64,000 nucleotides of DNA, from assembly GCF_003121925.1 (NCBI RefSeq), contig NZ_QEWR01000002.1, positions 744,001 to 808,000 of the forward strand. The letters are read 5' to 3'. Shown here piece by piece: positions 56,625-64,000 of this stretch. Source of the DNA: Ignatzschineria indica (lineage in GTDB: Bacteria > Pseudomonadota > Gammaproteobacteria > Cardiobacteriales > Wohlfahrtiimonadaceae). Position numbers and translations under genes: made by a program. Positions within the stretch are counted from its first letter, which is position 1, and the number at the start of each line of letters is the position of its first letter. The notes below the pieces were generated by a model, which did no database searches, was not told the DNA's origin, and worked only from the letters and a program-made list of their open reading frames with translations.

Positions 56625-56957
56625 CTAGATCTTCTCCTCTTCCTTCATTCTTCCTAATACAAGACGATAACCATGATTTTTCTCTTCATTAATAAAACGT
56701 GCTACACGACCAATTGTGGTTAAGCTTGCTGAGGTCAATGCATGAATTTCTCGATAGGAGAGATCTTCCCGCTCAAGCAACTGGCATACCTTCCATCTTT
56801 CAACCACTGAGGAGAGCTCTTTTGGCGTTAAGAGATCCTTTAAAAAAGATAACATCTCATCGGTATCTTTTAACTTCAAAAAGGCATCACACAACGATTT
56901 ATCAAAATCGATCTCTTCTAGACGCTGCTCTAATACTGCAAGATGCTCTTTACTCAT
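56625..56957 (-). CDS. TrpR/YerC-family regulator
   Basis: 110 residues, all helical, with the TrpR-fold layout: L-L-T-P-K-E-L-S-S-V-V-E-R (about 42-54), L-L-E-R-E-D-L-S-Y-R-E-I (about 60-71) and the DNA-reading helix S-A-S-L-T-T-I-G-R-V-A-R (about 77-88). It resembles YerC/YecD more than E. coli TrpR, so tryptophan binding is not assured. It has its own terminator and lies just upstream of the TrpX-type transporter, suggesting local control through the dyad at 56318. Confidence 0.8.
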   Translation of the reverse strand: MSKEHLAVLEQRLEEIDFDKSLCDAFLKLKDTDEMLSFLKDLLTPKELSSVVERWKVCQLLEREDLSYREIHALTSASLTTIGRVARFINEEKNHGYRLVLGRMKEEEKI

Positions 56958-57201
56958 AACGCTCCCTCACTTCTTGTTTTATATGAGTACTTCAACAGGT
57001 ACTCTCAATTTGTACTTTCAACCTTATACCTTAGATAGATACTTCTAGTAGGTCTAATAGATCCGATAGATCCAATAGATCCCTAATAGACTCTAAAGAC
57101 CTAGGTATTTTAGTCAGTCTCTTATTTTTATTCTTAGGAAGAATACTTTACGCGAATTATTGTTTTATGAATAATTTTATTCACCATTTTAACCGATTCT
57201 T

Positions 57202-58998
57202 TTAGAGCGCTCTACCCTCTTTCCCAGATGAGTCATGAGTCGTCAATTCTGCCCCATTCTCCTTCTCTTTCGGATGAGATATCTCTTCGATCACAGGTGC
57301 TGCAGCAACTGCTTGCTCTTTTTTTGTTAACTTCACAATTCGATCATCTTCTACAGGATGAGTTGCTTGATAGAGCGCCATCTCAAGCTCACTGTTGTAG
57401 TGTTTAATCTGCTCAATACTCCAAGAGAAATAACGTGCCATAAAACGCACGACCTCCACTTGATACTGCACCATCTGAGCAAGATTAAAATAGAGCATTC
57501 CCGTACGACGAATAAAAAAGTCACTCGGTCTTAAAAGGGATTCATGCTCTAAAGCATAACGAAGCTGTAGATAGAGAGGTAGTGGCAATCCCTGCATCTC
57601 TTCAGGCGAAGCTGTTTTAGCAATATTGAAGAGTTGGTCGATATTGCTACCATAGATCAACGCTAATTGACGCGCCTCCTCTTCTGTTAAATTGGCAGCG
57701 ATGCCTGCTTCAACCGCTTTTTCAATAAATTGCGCAAACCCTTCACTCCCTCCCACATCACCGCCGGAGATCGGTAGCGTCATCGTTTGGCATGCACCAA
57801 ATGTTTTTCCCTTTTCGCTTCCCAATTTTGCCACAATCTCATCAACAACTGATTCCGCTAATTCCCGATACCCCGTTAATTTACCGGTTGTGACAGTGAC
57901 TAAACCATCGCCTGTAATCTTGAGAAGGCTCTTCTCTCCCTTCTTCCCTGTATGGTGCTTATCAATAATGATTGATGCTACACCTGCCCAAGAAGATTCG
58001 ATCGATTCCGTTGTAAGATTGAGTGCCGGTAAATATTGATTGATCAATGCTAAGAGCCTTGCTTGATCTGTCGTCGAAACTGCTGGCGTTTCTCGCTTAC
58101 CTTCATAAAGGGAGCTACTCACACCAACATAGGTCTTATCACCGCGCGGGATAGCACATACCATCTGCTTATTATCTTCGGTATCAAAAAAGAGAGCATC
58201 TTCAAGGGGGAAATCTTTCTGATCAAAGACAAGATGGGCTCCTTTGATATAACGCACTTCCATCCCATCAACAATCGCTTCCGGAGAGAAATCGTAAGCC
58301 CATGCGCCAGTGGCATTGAGAACGATATCCCCTTCAACAAGGTAGGTATTTTGGGTCATTCGATCTTTAGCAACAACGGCTTCAACATAGCCATTAGGAT
58401 CATAATTAAAGGATTGTGCTTCAAGGTAATTGAAGCAATGAGCCCCCATCTCTACAGCTCTTTTGATAATCTCCAACGTTAAGCGCGCATCATCGGTACG
58501 ATACTCAACATATTCAGCAGCGCCGCGTAAACCTTCCGCTTTCAGTTGGGGAATCTTCTTTAAGACCTCTTCACGACGATAGATCTGTCGGCGCTCATCT
58601 TTCTGCACGCCGGCAAGATAGTCATACACTTTCAGACCGATCGATGTAGTCAATCGCCCAAAACTTCCCCCTTTATAGAAGGGAATCAGCATCTTCTCTC
58701 GACGAATCACATGGGGGGCATTCTCATAGAGCGTCGCGCGCTCTTTTCCCGTCTGCATCACATTCTTAATTTGAAGCTTCTTCAGATAGCGCAATCCACC
58801 ATGAATCATCTTTGTTGAGCGACCACTTGCTCCAGAAGCAAAATCTTCTCTCTCTAACAATGCAACCTTCATCCCTCTTGAAGCAGCATCAAGCGCAATA
58901 CCGGCACCGGTAATCCCCCCTCCCATAATGACAAGATCATAATGCTCCTGTTTTAAAAGTTGAATATTTTGTCGTCGATCACGTGCGTTAAGCGTCAT
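57202..58998 (-). CDS. glpD: Glycerol-3-phosphate dehydrogenase (FAD)
   Basis: 598 residues from ATG 58998, preferred over an upstream start at 59085 because AAAGGA lies just before it and the protein then begins as GlpD. An N-terminal FAD fold is V-I-M-G-G-G-I-T-G-A-G-I (about 24-35); G-R-S-T-K-M-I-H-G-G-L-R-Y-L (about 60-73) and the C-terminal DAO_C domain fit. It oxidises glycerol-3-phosphate to DHAP at the inner membrane, passing electrons to quinone. The last 60 residues are acidic and low-complexity, longer than usual. No glpK/glpF nearby. Confidence 0.92.
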   Translation of the reverse strand: MTLNARDRRQNIQLLKQEHYDLVIMGGGITGAGIALDAASRGMKVALLEREDFASGASGRSTKMIHGGLRYLKKLQIKNVMQTGKERATLYENAPHVIRREKMLIPFYKGGSFGRLTTSIGLKVYDYLAGVQKDERRQIYRREEVLKKIPQLKAEGLRGAAEYVEYRTDDARLTLEIIKRAVEMGAHCFNYLEAQSFNYDPNGYVEAVVAKDRMTQNTYLVEGDIVLNATGAWAYDFSPEAIVDGMEVRYIKGAHLVFDQKDFPLEDALFFDTEDNKQMVCAIPRGDKTYVGVSSSLYEGKRETPAVSTTDQARLLALINQYLPALNLTTESIESSWAGVASIIIDKHHTGKKGEKSLLKITGDGLVTVTTGKLTGYRELAESVVDEIVAKLGSEKGKTFGACQTMTLPISGGDVGGSEGFAQFIEKAVEAGIAANLTEEEARQLALIYGSNIDQLFNIAKTASPEEMQGLPLPLYLQLRYALEHESLLRPSDFFIRRTGMLYFNLAQMVQYQVEVVRFMARYFSWSIEQIKHYNSELEMALYQATHPVEDDRIVKLTKKEQAVAAAPVIEEISHPKEKENGAELTTHDSSGKEGRAL

Positions 58999-59231
58999 GA
59001 AGATTCCTTTCTCTTTGATCCTAAAATTGATAGGTTGATAGTATCTATCGGGACAATCTGTTAGATAACGTTCTATTAGATACAACCTATTAGATACAAC
59101 CTATTAGATAATGATATTCATCAGCAAACTCAAAATGAGTTTACTAACAGCTAGCTATTTTACACTGTATAAAGAACACTTTATAAGAAAATAGAGTCAA
59201 TAAGATGATCTAACCGCAAATCTTTCTCAAT

Positions 59232-59759
59232 TTAAGTGCGATAAACGACAAAATCTCCCTTAAATTGGGTGGTTATGATACCAGCGCTCTCAAGATGACT
59301 CTCCAACTTTATTCGCCCTTTCCCATAGCGATGAAACATCTTAACAAAGCGAGCCCATGGTTCGTCACTCGATGCTTCACAAATCGCGATAGCATCCTCT
59401 TTCATCGGCATAGGATAGTGAATATGTGCATCTTGAATAACGATATGGATCTTTTCGCTAATCCCTAACTCTCTCAACTTAAGATGGAGCCAGCTCCAAG
59501 CGACTAGGAGAGATGCCGTATAGAGACTTCCGCCAAATCCGGTTCCCATATGATTACGATTAGGTGCTAGTGGTACCGCTATAGTCAACTTCTCCTGTAC
59601 CCATGAGAGCGGTTTAAGTTCTAATGATTGGCTAATTGGGATCTCTCGTGCCAACCAATTTGTTAAATAGTGACAAATATCCTCATCACCTCTTTCTCTC
59701 TTCTCATTAGAATTCTTGGGATCTAACTCTACAGGTGGTGCTATTTGCTCTTTTTCCAT
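59232..59759 (-). CDS. YiiD C-terminal-like hotdog thioesterase
   Basis: 175 residues. After a 30-residue polar N-terminus there is a hotdog thioesterase fold: V-P-L-A-P-N-R-N-H-M-G-T-G-F-G-G-S-L-Y (about 68-86) carries the acyl-CoA binding loop, followed by a long helix. This matches the YiiD C-terminal thioesterase family (PF09500). The acetyltransferase half of YiiD is absent, so it is a stand-alone thioesterase. Substrate unknown. Confidence 0.8.
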   Translation of the reverse strand: MEKEQIAPPVELDPKNSNEKRERGDEDICHYLTNWLAREIPISQSLELKPLSWVQEKLTIAVPLAPNRNHMGTGFGGSLYTASLLVAWSWLHLKLRELGISEKIHIVIQDAHIHYPMPMKEDAIAICEASSDEPWARFVKMFHRYGKGRIKLESHLESAGIITTQFKGDFVVYRT

Positions 59760-60647
59760 ATTTAATCCTCCTCAATCTTAACTATTCATATTGATCGTAT
59801 TGATCGATAATCGATGTTATAACTTGCCCTAATTCAACATTTTGAATCTTAACTTCAATCTCAACTTGCAACTTGAATTGAAAACTTGAATTGAATTATA
59901 ACAAACAGAGGCTGATGAGTTGCCGGATCTCACCATCGCGTTCTTTCAAAAACTACGCGCCGGCAGATTGGCTATCCCCTGTTGCCGGCAAGTTGGCGAC
60001 TTCAATCATTCGATCTTTCTCGGCATCATCGATGCCGACCTGTGGGCATGCAGTAGAGATAAGAGCGAAATAGTGCTCTCCCGCGGCTCAACGGATCATC
60101 TTAAGAATTATTAATGATTAATGAAGACAAAAAGAGGCTGATGAGATGCCGGATCTCACCATCGTGTTCTTTCAAAAATCACGCGCCGGCAATAAATAAT
60201 CTCTCAATTGCCGATAATCATCATCTCAATCATGGGTTTAAGTAGTTCTGACTCCTCGACATCATCGATGCCAACCTGCGGGCATACGGTCGTGATAAGA
60301 GCGAAATAGTGCTCTCCCGCGGCTCCGCTGATCTTCTTAGAGGTTAATATATAGGTTCTGATAACTTCCTCTTATCAGACCCTTTTTAAGATTCTTTATC
60401 GTAGCTATTAATAAATACCATAAGATTTTGCCCGTTATATATGTTTTAATATCTTCAGTCGCTCCAGAAGGCTCATAGATAAAGGACTTCAAAAGGAGCA
60501 ATCTTTAAATCTCACCAAAATTAAAGATTAAATTAAAGATACAAAAGTTGAAGATTGTTTATTAGAGATAAGCTTTCAGATAAACAACCAACTGATTAAA
60601 CTGATTAAATCAATTAAGCAATATTTTAAATAGTAAGGAGATTCATT
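59760..60647. other. Intergenic region with repeat cluster E
   Basis: No gene between the divergent thioesterase and AhpD-like genes. 59908-60345 is repeat cluster E. 60346-60647 is AT-rich, with repeated TTAAAGAT words, and should contain the ahpD-like promoter; TAAGGAG is 9 bp before its ATG. Confidence 0.5.
59908..60345 (+). repeat. Structured intergenic repeat, cluster E (two core copies)
   Basis: Core hairpins at about 60021 (CGGCATC-ATC-GATGCCG) and 60258 (CGACATC-ATC-GATGCCA, one pair lost), each followed by CCTG(C/T)GGGCAT and a CCCGCGGCTC end. Left hairpins are TTGCCGG...CCGGCAG and ATGCCGG...CCGGCAA. Confidence 0.83.
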
Positions 60648-61175
60648 ATGGCTATCGATACCATTAAAGAGATGTTACCAGCGTATGCAAAAGATATGCG
60701 TCTTAACTTTTCAACTGTTTTAACAGAAGCTGGTGCGCCAGGTCTGACTGAGAAACAGATCGCTGCTGTTGCTGTTTCTGTAGCGCTAAGCACCAAATGT
60801 AAAGTGTTAATCGATGCAATGGAAAAATTTGCACAAGACTTCTTAACAGAAGAGGAGTTCCAAGGTGCGCAGATCGCAACAAGCATCATGAGCATGAATA
60901 ACATCTACTATCGTTTTACCCATCTTGTATCAAACGATGAGTATACAAAATTACCAGCACGTCTTCGCATGAACCAAATGGCAAACCCAGGTCTTGATAA
61001 AGCGACTTTTGAGCTTGCTTCTATCGCTGTATCAGCTGTCAACGGTTGTGGAATGTGTGTCGACTCACATGAGAAAAACTTACGCCAATTAGGTGTCTCT
61101 TCTCAAGGAATTCAGTCAGCGGTACGTATTGCAGCAGTTCTCTTCTCTGTAAGCGTTTCTTTGGCTGATAAGTAG
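60648..61175 (+). CDS. AhpD-like carboxymuconolactone decarboxylase family protein
   Basis: 175 residues, the length of AhpD. The active-site motif is C-G-M-C-V-D-S-H-E (about 130-138), the CxxC plus His arrangement that acts as alkylhydroperoxidase in AhpD. A long helical N-terminal half with K-C-K near residue 50 matches AhpD. Partner ahpC is not adjacent. It likely reduces peroxides or supports AhpC-type peroxiredoxin. GGAG lies before the ATG; it has a strong terminator. Confidence 0.88.
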   Translation: MAIDTIKEMLPAYAKDMRLNFSTVLTEAGAPGLTEKQIAAVAVSVALSTKCKVLIDAMEKFAQDFLTEEEFQGAQIATSIMSMNNIYYRFTHLVSNDEYTKLPARLRMNQMANPGLDKATFELASIAVSAVNGCGMCVDSHEKNLRQLGVSSQGIQSAVRIAAVLFSVSVSLADK

Positions 61176-61234
61176 ATATCGATTCTCTCTGAATCCTTGG
61201 ATCTGATTTCCTAAGTCGAGATCCAATATCTACT

Positions 61235-61272
61235 GAGCTCTTTGGTTCCCCTCCAAAGAGCTCTTTTTTTAT
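61235..61272 (+). terminator. Terminator of the ahpD-like gene
   Basis: GAGCTCTTTGG/CCAAAGAGCTC, an 11-bp perfect stem with a 7-nt loop, then seven T (61264-61270). Confidence 0.96.
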
Positions 61273-61418
61273 CACTCAATTCCAACAGCTTCCCCGTTTT
61301 TTCTAACAAATCCTGTATACTAATCTGTGAATAATGAGAGCTAGATCCACTTTGTAGATCAACGACTACAGAATCATCTAGACTAAAAAAATAGAGAACT
61401 CAATGAGGATATCAATAT

Positions 61419-62681
61419 ATGTTAAATTACTGGCAAAATGTGGGAGAGAATGCTCGTAGCGCCTCCGAAAAGCTCCGTATGGCGGACTCTGGAAAGAAGA
61501 ATCAATTTTTAGAGCGTCTCTATGAAGAGATCCTAGCGCACCGTGAAGAGATCAAGCTTGAAAATAGTAAAGATCTTACCAATGCAAAAGAACAAAATTT
61601 TGATGTTGCCTTTATCGATCGTTTAGCACTCGATGATACACGTATTGAAGCGATGGCAAATGGCGTTAAAGAGATGATTCTCCTCCCTGATCCTATTGGT
61701 GAAATCAGCGATATTAAAGTTCGCCCCTCAGGTATTCAGGTTGGCAAAATGCGAATGCCTCTCGGCGTTATTGCAATTATTTATGAATCTCGCCCTAATG
61801 TAACGATTGATGCTGCAGCACTCTGCCTAAAATCGGGAAATGCCGCAGTCCTTCGCGGCGGGAGTGAAGCCTTTCATACCAATCAATACTTAGCAACACT
61901 ACTCACGATTGCGCTCGAAAAGGCGGGACTGCCGAAAGATTCAATTCAAATTATCAATACCACCGATCGCGCGATTGTTGATCTGATGGTCACCTCACCA
62001 CAATATATCGATGTAGTAATTCCTCGTGGCGGTAAAGCACTGGTGGAACGGATCAATCACCAAGCAACGGTTCCTGTTATTAAACATCTCGATGGTGTTT
62101 GCCATACCTATGTCGATAGTGAAGCGGATATTAACAAAGCTTACCATGTTGTCGATAATGCAAAGACGCAGCGCTTTGCCCCTTGTAACACGATGGAGAC
62201 GCTCTTAATTCATGAGGGAATCTTAAAGAAGTTTCTTCCCGAGATGGCAACGATCTTAGTTGAGAAAGGGGTAGAACTGAGAACTTGTGAAAAAGCTTTA
62301 GCACTTCTTAAAGCGGAAAATATTCCGGCAATTATTGCTGCAGAAGAGGATTGGCATGCTGAATATCTCGCCCCAATCTTGGCGGTAAAAGTGGTCAAAA
62401 GTATGGAAGAAGCCATTACACATATTAATCATTATGGTTCCCACCATACCGATGTGATCTTGACGGAGAACTACTCTAAAGCGATGCATTTCCTCCGCGC
62501 TGTTGATTCCGCTTGTGTCATGATCAATGCCTCATCCCGATTCTGTGATGGCTTTGAATTTGGTCTAGGTGCAGAGATTGGCATCTCTACCGATAAGCTT
62601 CATGTTCGCGGTCCTGTAGGGCTTGAGGGCTTAACCTCACAAAAATATATTGTGCTCGGCCATGGTGAGGGGCGTCAATAG
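61419..62681 (+). CDS. proA: Glutamate-5-semialdehyde dehydrogenase (gamma-glutamyl phosphate reductase)
   Basis: 420 residues, normal for ProA. The catalytic cysteine is in R-F-A-P-C-N-T-M-E-T (about residues 248-257), and G-V-I-A-I-I-Y-E-S-R-P-N-V-T (about 117-130) and I-P-R-G-G-K-A-L (about 203-210) are family motifs. It makes glutamate semialdehyde for proline synthesis. proB is not adjacent, unlike in E. coli. GAGGAT lies 9-14 bp before the ATG. Confidence 0.97.
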   Translation: MLNYWQNVGENARSASEKLRMADSGKKNQFLERLYEEILAHREEIKLENSKDLTNAKEQNFDVAFIDRLALDDTRIEAMANGVKEMILLPDPIGEISDIKVRPSGIQVGKMRMPLGVIAIIYESRPNVTIDAAALCLKSGNAAVLRGGSEAFHTNQYLATLLTIALEKAGLPKDSIQIINTTDRAIVDLMVTSPQYIDVVIPRGGKALVERINHQATVPVIKHLDGVCHTYVDSEADINKAYHVVDNAKTQRFAPCNTMETLLIHEGILKKFLPEMATILVEKGVELRTCEKALALLKAENIPAIIAAEEDWHAEYLAPILAVKVVKSMEEAITHINHYGSHHTDVILTENYSKAMHFLRAVDSACVMINASSRFCDGFEFGLGAEIGISTDKLHVRGPVGLEGLTSQKYIVLGHGEGRQ

Positions 62682-62924
62682 ATTAAGATCGCCCGTTTCA
62701 CCCATCGGTTCTAGAAATATCACTTTGGAATTAAACAATTGATCCCCATTATCAAGTGGTAGAGAATAGAGAAGTATAAAAAGTGTAAAGATTGTAAAGA
62801 AACCGACATCAACGCAAAGATATCGCTTAAAAATAATATCTTTGCCCCTTTTGTAGCTATAATATGCCACCTTCAGGGAATAACTGATAAAATAGAGTGG
62901 TATTTTTACTAGGAGTATAAAAAG

Positions 62925-63260
62925 ATGACAGAACAAGCAACGCTCGAGAAGATCAAGAGCCAAGTAACTGAAAACCCTGTAGTTATCTACATGAAAGGAA
63001 GCCCACAATTTCCAATGTGTGGTTTCTCAAGTCGTGCAGCACAGGCACTTGCAGATACCGGTCTTCCCTTCTCATTTGTAAATGTGATGGATGATCCACA
63101 AATTTTTGAACATCTTCCAAAATATGCAGATTGGCCAACCTTCCCACAAATCTATATCGGTGGAGAGTTGATCGGCGGATGTGACATCATTTTAGAGCTT
63201 GCAGAGCGTAATGATCTCAAGCAGATGATGAATGAAGCGATCGAAAACCAAAAGGCATGA
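62925..63260 (+). CDS. grxD: Monothiol glutaredoxin, Grx4 type
   Basis: 111 residues with V-I-Y-M-K-G-S-P-Q-F-P-M-C-G-F-S (about 19-34), the CGFS active site. W-P-T-F-P-Q-I-Y (about 71-78) and G-G-C-D-I (about 85-89) complete the glutathione site. Grx4 dimers carry a [2Fe-2S] cluster for iron-sulfur assembly and iron signalling. Preceded by AGGAG. Confidence 0.96.
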   Translation: MTEQATLEKIKSQVTENPVVIYMKGSPQFPMCGFSSRAAQALADTGLPFSFVNVMDDPQIFEHLPKYADWPTFPQIYIGGELIGGCDIILELAERNDLKQMMNEAIENQKA

Positions 63261-63349
63261 TTGGTCGATCACTGATATAAGCGCTTGAGATTAATCAAAT
63301 GAGATCACAAAATACTTATATCGGAACGATCCAGATTCGTACAACTTAT

Positions 63350-63381
63350 GCTAGTACTGTTCACAACTAGTGAGTACTAGC
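63350..63381 (+). promoter_or_regulatory. Hairpin upstream of upp
   Basis: GCTAGTACT (63350-63358), 14-nt loop containing ACTAG, AGTACTAGC (63373-63381). It stands between grxD and upp, 16 bp before the terminator, and may be part of an attenuation leader. Confidence 0.45.
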
Positions 63382-63397
63382 GCAATTCATTAATTAC

Positions 63398-63426
63398 AAA
63401 AAACCCATGCCCAAAATGGGTTTTTT
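63398..63426 (+). terminator. Terminator or attenuator just upstream of upp
   Basis: AAAAAACCCAT/ATGGGTTTTTT with a 7-nt loop; the T-run is part of the stem. It ends 25 bp before the upp ATG, so it ends the grxD transcript or acts as an attenuator in an upp leader. Confidence 0.8.
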
Positions 63427-63451
63427 GCTAATTAATTTAAGGAGATAACTC

Positions 63452-64000
63452 ATGAACGTTTTTGAGATTAAACACCCTCTTGTTGCCCATAAAATTGGAA
63501 AGATGCGCAAAAAAGAGATCTCAACAAAAGATTTTAGAGAATTAGCCTCTGAAATCGCCCAGCTTCTTGCCTATGAAGCGACCAAAGATCTTGAGACAGA
63601 ACCTCGCACAGTTGAAGGTTGGGCCGGTGATGTTGAAGTAGAGCAGATCAAAGGAAAGAAAGTTACCATCGTTCCGATCCTAAGAGCGGGTATCGGTATG
63701 CAACAAGGTGTTTTAGAGTTGATCCCTGGCGCGCGCGTCTCTGTCGTTGGCTTTGAACGTGATCCTGAAACTTTAGAAGCTGTTGCCTACTATCAGAAGC
63801 TCACCACTCATCTTGAAGATCGTACTGCGCTTATTATCGACCCGATGTTAGCAACAGGCGGCACCGCAATTGCAACTATCGATCTCCTCAAGAATGCTGG
63901 CTGTAAGAAGATTAAAGCACTCTTTTTAGTTGCAGCTCCTGAAGGTATTGAAAAATTACATGCAAAGCATCCTGATGTTGATATCTATACAGCATCGATC
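63452..64000 (+). CDS. upp: Uracil phosphoribosyltransferase (partial, runs off the right edge)
   Basis: 183 codons are visible out of about 208. The start [11 protein letters not shown] follows AAGGAG. Motifs: P-I-L-R-A-G-I-G-M (about 75-83), [10 protein letters not shown] (about 99-108) and the PRPP loop [10 protein letters not shown] (about 128-137). It converts uracil and PRPP to UMP in pyrimidine salvage. The frame is open to the window end. Confidence 0.95.
   Translation, partial: MNVFEIKHPLVAHKIGKMRKKEISTKDFRELASEIAQLLAYEATKDLETEPRTVEGWAGDVEVEQIKGKKVTIVPILRAGIGMQQGVLELIPGARVSVVGFERDPETLEAVAYYQKLTTHLEDRTALIIDPMLATGGTAIATIDLLKNAGCKKIKALFLVAAPEGIEKLHAKHPDVDIYTASI

Overview
The window reads as the chromosome of an AT-rich, Gram-negative gammaproteobacterium. 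The support is Kdo synthesis with ABC-transporter-dependent capsule export, a chaperone/usher fimbria, and SprT, TtcA, Grx4-type glutaredoxin and long-form DnaE. The gene mix would fit a Cardiobacteriales-like host (Ignatzschineria/Wohlfahrtiimonas type), but that is a weak guess. Most of the sequence is ordinary core genome, interrupted by three accessory zones.

Zone 1 (1-13.2 kb, all minus strand) is a Kdo-linked capsule locus. kpsS, kpsE, a BexD/CtrA-type outer-membrane exporter, kpsM, kpsT, kpsF and kdsA are followed by very AT-rich serotype-specific genes: two glycosyltransferases, two unassigned proteins, an esterase-like pseudogene and an SGNH hydrolase that runs off the left edge. 13.5-18.2 kb holds dnaE and an AEC transporter. 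Zone 2 (18.7-23.8 kb) is a four-gene fimbrial operon (major pilin, usher, chaperone, tip adhesin) with a stem-loop after the pilin gene. 24.1-28.1 kb holds sfsA, a thiosulfate-uptake pair tsuB/tsuA split by a repeat array, and apt.

Zone 3 (about 28.9-39.3 kb) is an island inserted inside a PfkB-family sugar kinase gene: the N-terminal half lies at 28.5 kb and the C-terminal half at 39.3 kb. Its left part is a decayed Tn7-like transposition module, tnsA, then the 5' end of tnsB, then an IS3-family remnant, then tniQ, with tnsC missing. The cargo beyond tniQ is mostly decayed (three frameshifted genes), but a 1085-residue secreted WG-repeat protein and a LysE/RhtB exporter are intact. Another transposase remnant lies near the right edge.

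39.8-64 kb is core genome: a DUF3079 protein, lipA, a DUF819 protein, a VanX-like dipeptidase, a HEPN/helical-repeat gene pair, a GDPD, telA-xpaC, ttcA, sprT, a TrpX-type ABC transporter with a 30-bp operator-like dyad, a TrpR/YerC-like regulator, glpD, a YiiD-type thioesterase, an AhpD-like protein, proA, grxD and the start of upp.

The most unusual feature is a family of GC-rich, structured intergenic repeats. About 17 copies of a core (a short perfect hairpin followed by CCTGCGGGCAT) sit in five clusters at 25.3, 28.2, 43.8, 51.7 and 59.9 kb. Each unit has up to three stem-loops, some with compensatory base changes between copies. The family comes in two flavours of first hairpin, occurs on both strands, and is absent from the capsule, fimbrial and kinase-island zones. 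It looks like a REP/BIME-like or MITE-like family, and I do not recognise it as a described one.
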